Source of the DNA: Oscillatoria sp. SIO1A7
GTDB taxonomy: Bacteria; Cyanobacteriota; Cyanobacteriia; Cyanobacteriales; Laspinemataceae
Assembly: GCA_010672965.1 (NCBI GenBank)
Contig: JAAHFN010000026.1
Location: 1-64,000, forward strand
Reading direction: 5' to 3'
DNA: 64,000 bases
The position numbers and the translations under genes were made by a program. The first letter of the stretch is position 1. Each line of letters begins with the position of its first letter. The notes under the pieces were generated by a model. That model saw nothing but the letters and a program-made list of their open reading frames with translations. It had not been told where the DNA came from and did not search any database. Positions 62,951 through 64,000 of the stretch are shown one piece after another.

Positions 62951-63859
62951 CTATTTTTTATTTTCCCACAGCGGACGAGCCTTTATGGCTATAAAGACAA
63001 CTCCTCCTACAAATGCTAAAATCGTTAAAACTCTTCCTAAGACATCCCACCAATCAGTATTCTCTCCTACTTCGGGAGGAACGGGAGGTTTAGTTGGCTC
63101 AGGACTGGGCTCAGGACTGAGAGGGGTAGGAGGCTCTTCCTTCAGGTTATTGAGTACATTTGCTTTAGCTCTGCTGCGAAAAGTTTTCACCCAAGTGCCT
63201 CGCTGAGGCCCAAATACTCTAATAGCGACGAAAATCCCCACCAAGTCACCGCTCCGGTTGAGTACAGGGCCACCACTCATGCCTCCCTCAATTTGGTCTT
63301 CTGGGAACTGAAAAGCCAAAGACTTACAGCCGCTCCCCGGCTCGAACGTTTCCAACTCAGGATCGACCATTTCCCCAGTTACAAATCTGGCGTTAGCTCC
63401 TTCCGCCCAACCAAACAGATATATCTCTGCGTCCTTACCGAGCCAATCGGACTCGTCTAACTTGACCGGCTTGTATCTGCGATCGCTGTTAAACTGCAAC
63501 ACCGCTAAATCTACACAGTCTCCCCCGGATATTTGTTCTACTGTGCTATAGTCAACGTTATGTCTTATGCCATCGTGGGTTGTGACTTGGTAATTAATTT
63601 CGGTAGGTACGACATGGCCAGCCGTGAGAACGTAGTAATTATAGTCTTCTCCTCCTTCGCCTTCTTCCCAACCAATAATCACCCCAGACCCAGCAAACTT
63701 AGTTCCCTCTCCCGTTACCTTTTCTCTAATAATTAGCACCGCACTCTTTTCGGCGCGGTTTTTAATTTCGGGTATCGTCTGTGCCACCAGGACTTGACGC
63801 CGAGCCAATAAGACCGTGGCACAAAGTAATATTGCTGCTAGCCTACTATAAATCTTCAT
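62951..63859 (-). CDS. Trypsin-like serine protease with C-terminal membrane anchor
   Basis: 302 residues. N-terminal signal peptide (LAAILLCATVLLA, cut near VLVAQ). Triad: His82 (LTAGHVV), Asp117 (CVDLAVL), Ser195 (GGMSGGPV). A Pro/Glu-rich spacer (about 242-268) leads to a membrane segment (about 277-295) with basic end (KARPLWENKK), so the protease faces the periplasm or outside while tethered. The left-hand protease (501-1751) lacks this anchor. The COP23 lipoprotein gene follows it, and a gene entering from the right ends 45 bp upstream, so these may form an operon. Confidence 0.88.
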   Translation of the reverse strand: MKIYSRLAAILLCATVLLARRQVLVAQTIPEIKNRAEKSAVLIIREKVTGEGTKFAGSGVIIGWEEGEGGEDYNYYVLTAGHVVPTEINYQVTTHDGIRHNVDYSTVEQISGGDCVDLAVLQFNSDRRYKPVKLDESDWLGKDAEIYLFGWAEGANARFVTGEMVDPELETFEPGSGCKSLAFQFPEDQIEGGMSGGPVLNRSGDLVGIFVAIRVFGPQRGTWVKTFRSRAKANVLNNLKEEPPTPLSPEPSPEPTKPPVPPEVGENTDWWDVLGRVLTILAFVGGVVFIAIKARPLWENKK

Positions 63860-63903
63860 GCTCCATCACCCTTTTGCCAGTTATCAAAGCAGAACAGGCC
63901 GCT

Positions 63904-64000
63904 CTAATACCCCATTCTCCTAAGGAACCCATCCAACTCTTCCAAATAACTGTCTCTATCTGGTTTTCCATAGTAAGCTTCCTCCACCCTCTGCCAGCCC
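63904..64000 (-). CDS. C-terminal end of a protein running off the window
   Basis: The last 32 codons of a minus-strand frame: GWQRVEEAYYGKPDRDSYLE then ELDGFLRRMGY and stop. The amphipathic, charged composition looks coding. No family can be given from so little. The stop codon lies 45 bp before the protease start, same strand. Confidence 0.5.
   Translation of the reverse strand, partial: GWQRVEEAYYGKPDRDSYLEELDGFLRRMGY

Overview
The window is from a cyanobacterial chromosome, most likely a filamentous, repeat-rich species. Supporting signs are the very frequent GCGATCGC octamer, heptamer-type tandem repeats in most intergenic gaps, and lineage genes: COP23 proteins, a CGLD27 protein, a DUF3531 protein, an SLH/OprB porin, and a GAF domain of cyanobacteriochrome type. 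I cannot name the species.

0-11 kb: a structured RNA or terminator at the left edge. Then a minus-strand set of secreted proteins (trypsin-like protease, COP23 protein, NTF2-like protein), murG (TTG start), a large PAS-PAS-GAF-GGDEF diguanylate cyclase whose GAF domain carries both cysteines of a DXCF cyanobacteriochrome, a small conserved protein, tRNA-Ala(CGC), a HAD phosphatase and a TVP38-type membrane protein.

11-18 kb: a partner-switching cassette. It holds a STAS domain fused to a polysaccharide-priming sugar transferase, an RsbW-type ATP-binding kinase, a PAS-PP2C phosphatase and a free STAS protein. An OmpR-type response regulator follows.

18-34 kb: mostly single surface and housekeeping genes: a Spondin_N/RTX/CHRD secreted protein, PgeF, a secreted protein with about 20 DPEPEF repeats, an SLH porin, a TPR protein, a DUF3531 protein, a Nudix hydrolase, a CapA-type protein and a zeta-toxin-like kinase with a small partner.

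35-51 kb: a surface-polysaccharide cluster. It has an ABC-2 permease (behind a strongly folded leader), its Wzt-type ATPase, a sulfotransferase, a GT2 with a long coiled coil, a triple-GT2 protein with a dead first domain, a methyltransferase, a double-GT2 protein, a 1-Cys peroxiredoxin and a repeat/C39-like peptidase. A parDE remnant cut by a small repeat element lies between two of these genes.

51-64 kb: rsfS, CGLD27, a Rhizobium etli-type asparaginase, initiator tRNA with terminator, two paralogous membrane GTPases, a TerB protein, a stand-alone NRPS adenylation domain lacking the amino-group-binding Asp, an FAD oxidoreductase, and a second COP23/trypsin-like protease pair.

Taken together the region is rich in signalling (candidate light-sensing c-di-GMP synthesis, partner switching) and in making and exporting surface polysaccharide. 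A functional link between these parts is inference. The gaps carry several families of small palindromic, MITE-like repeats, including a nested insertion.
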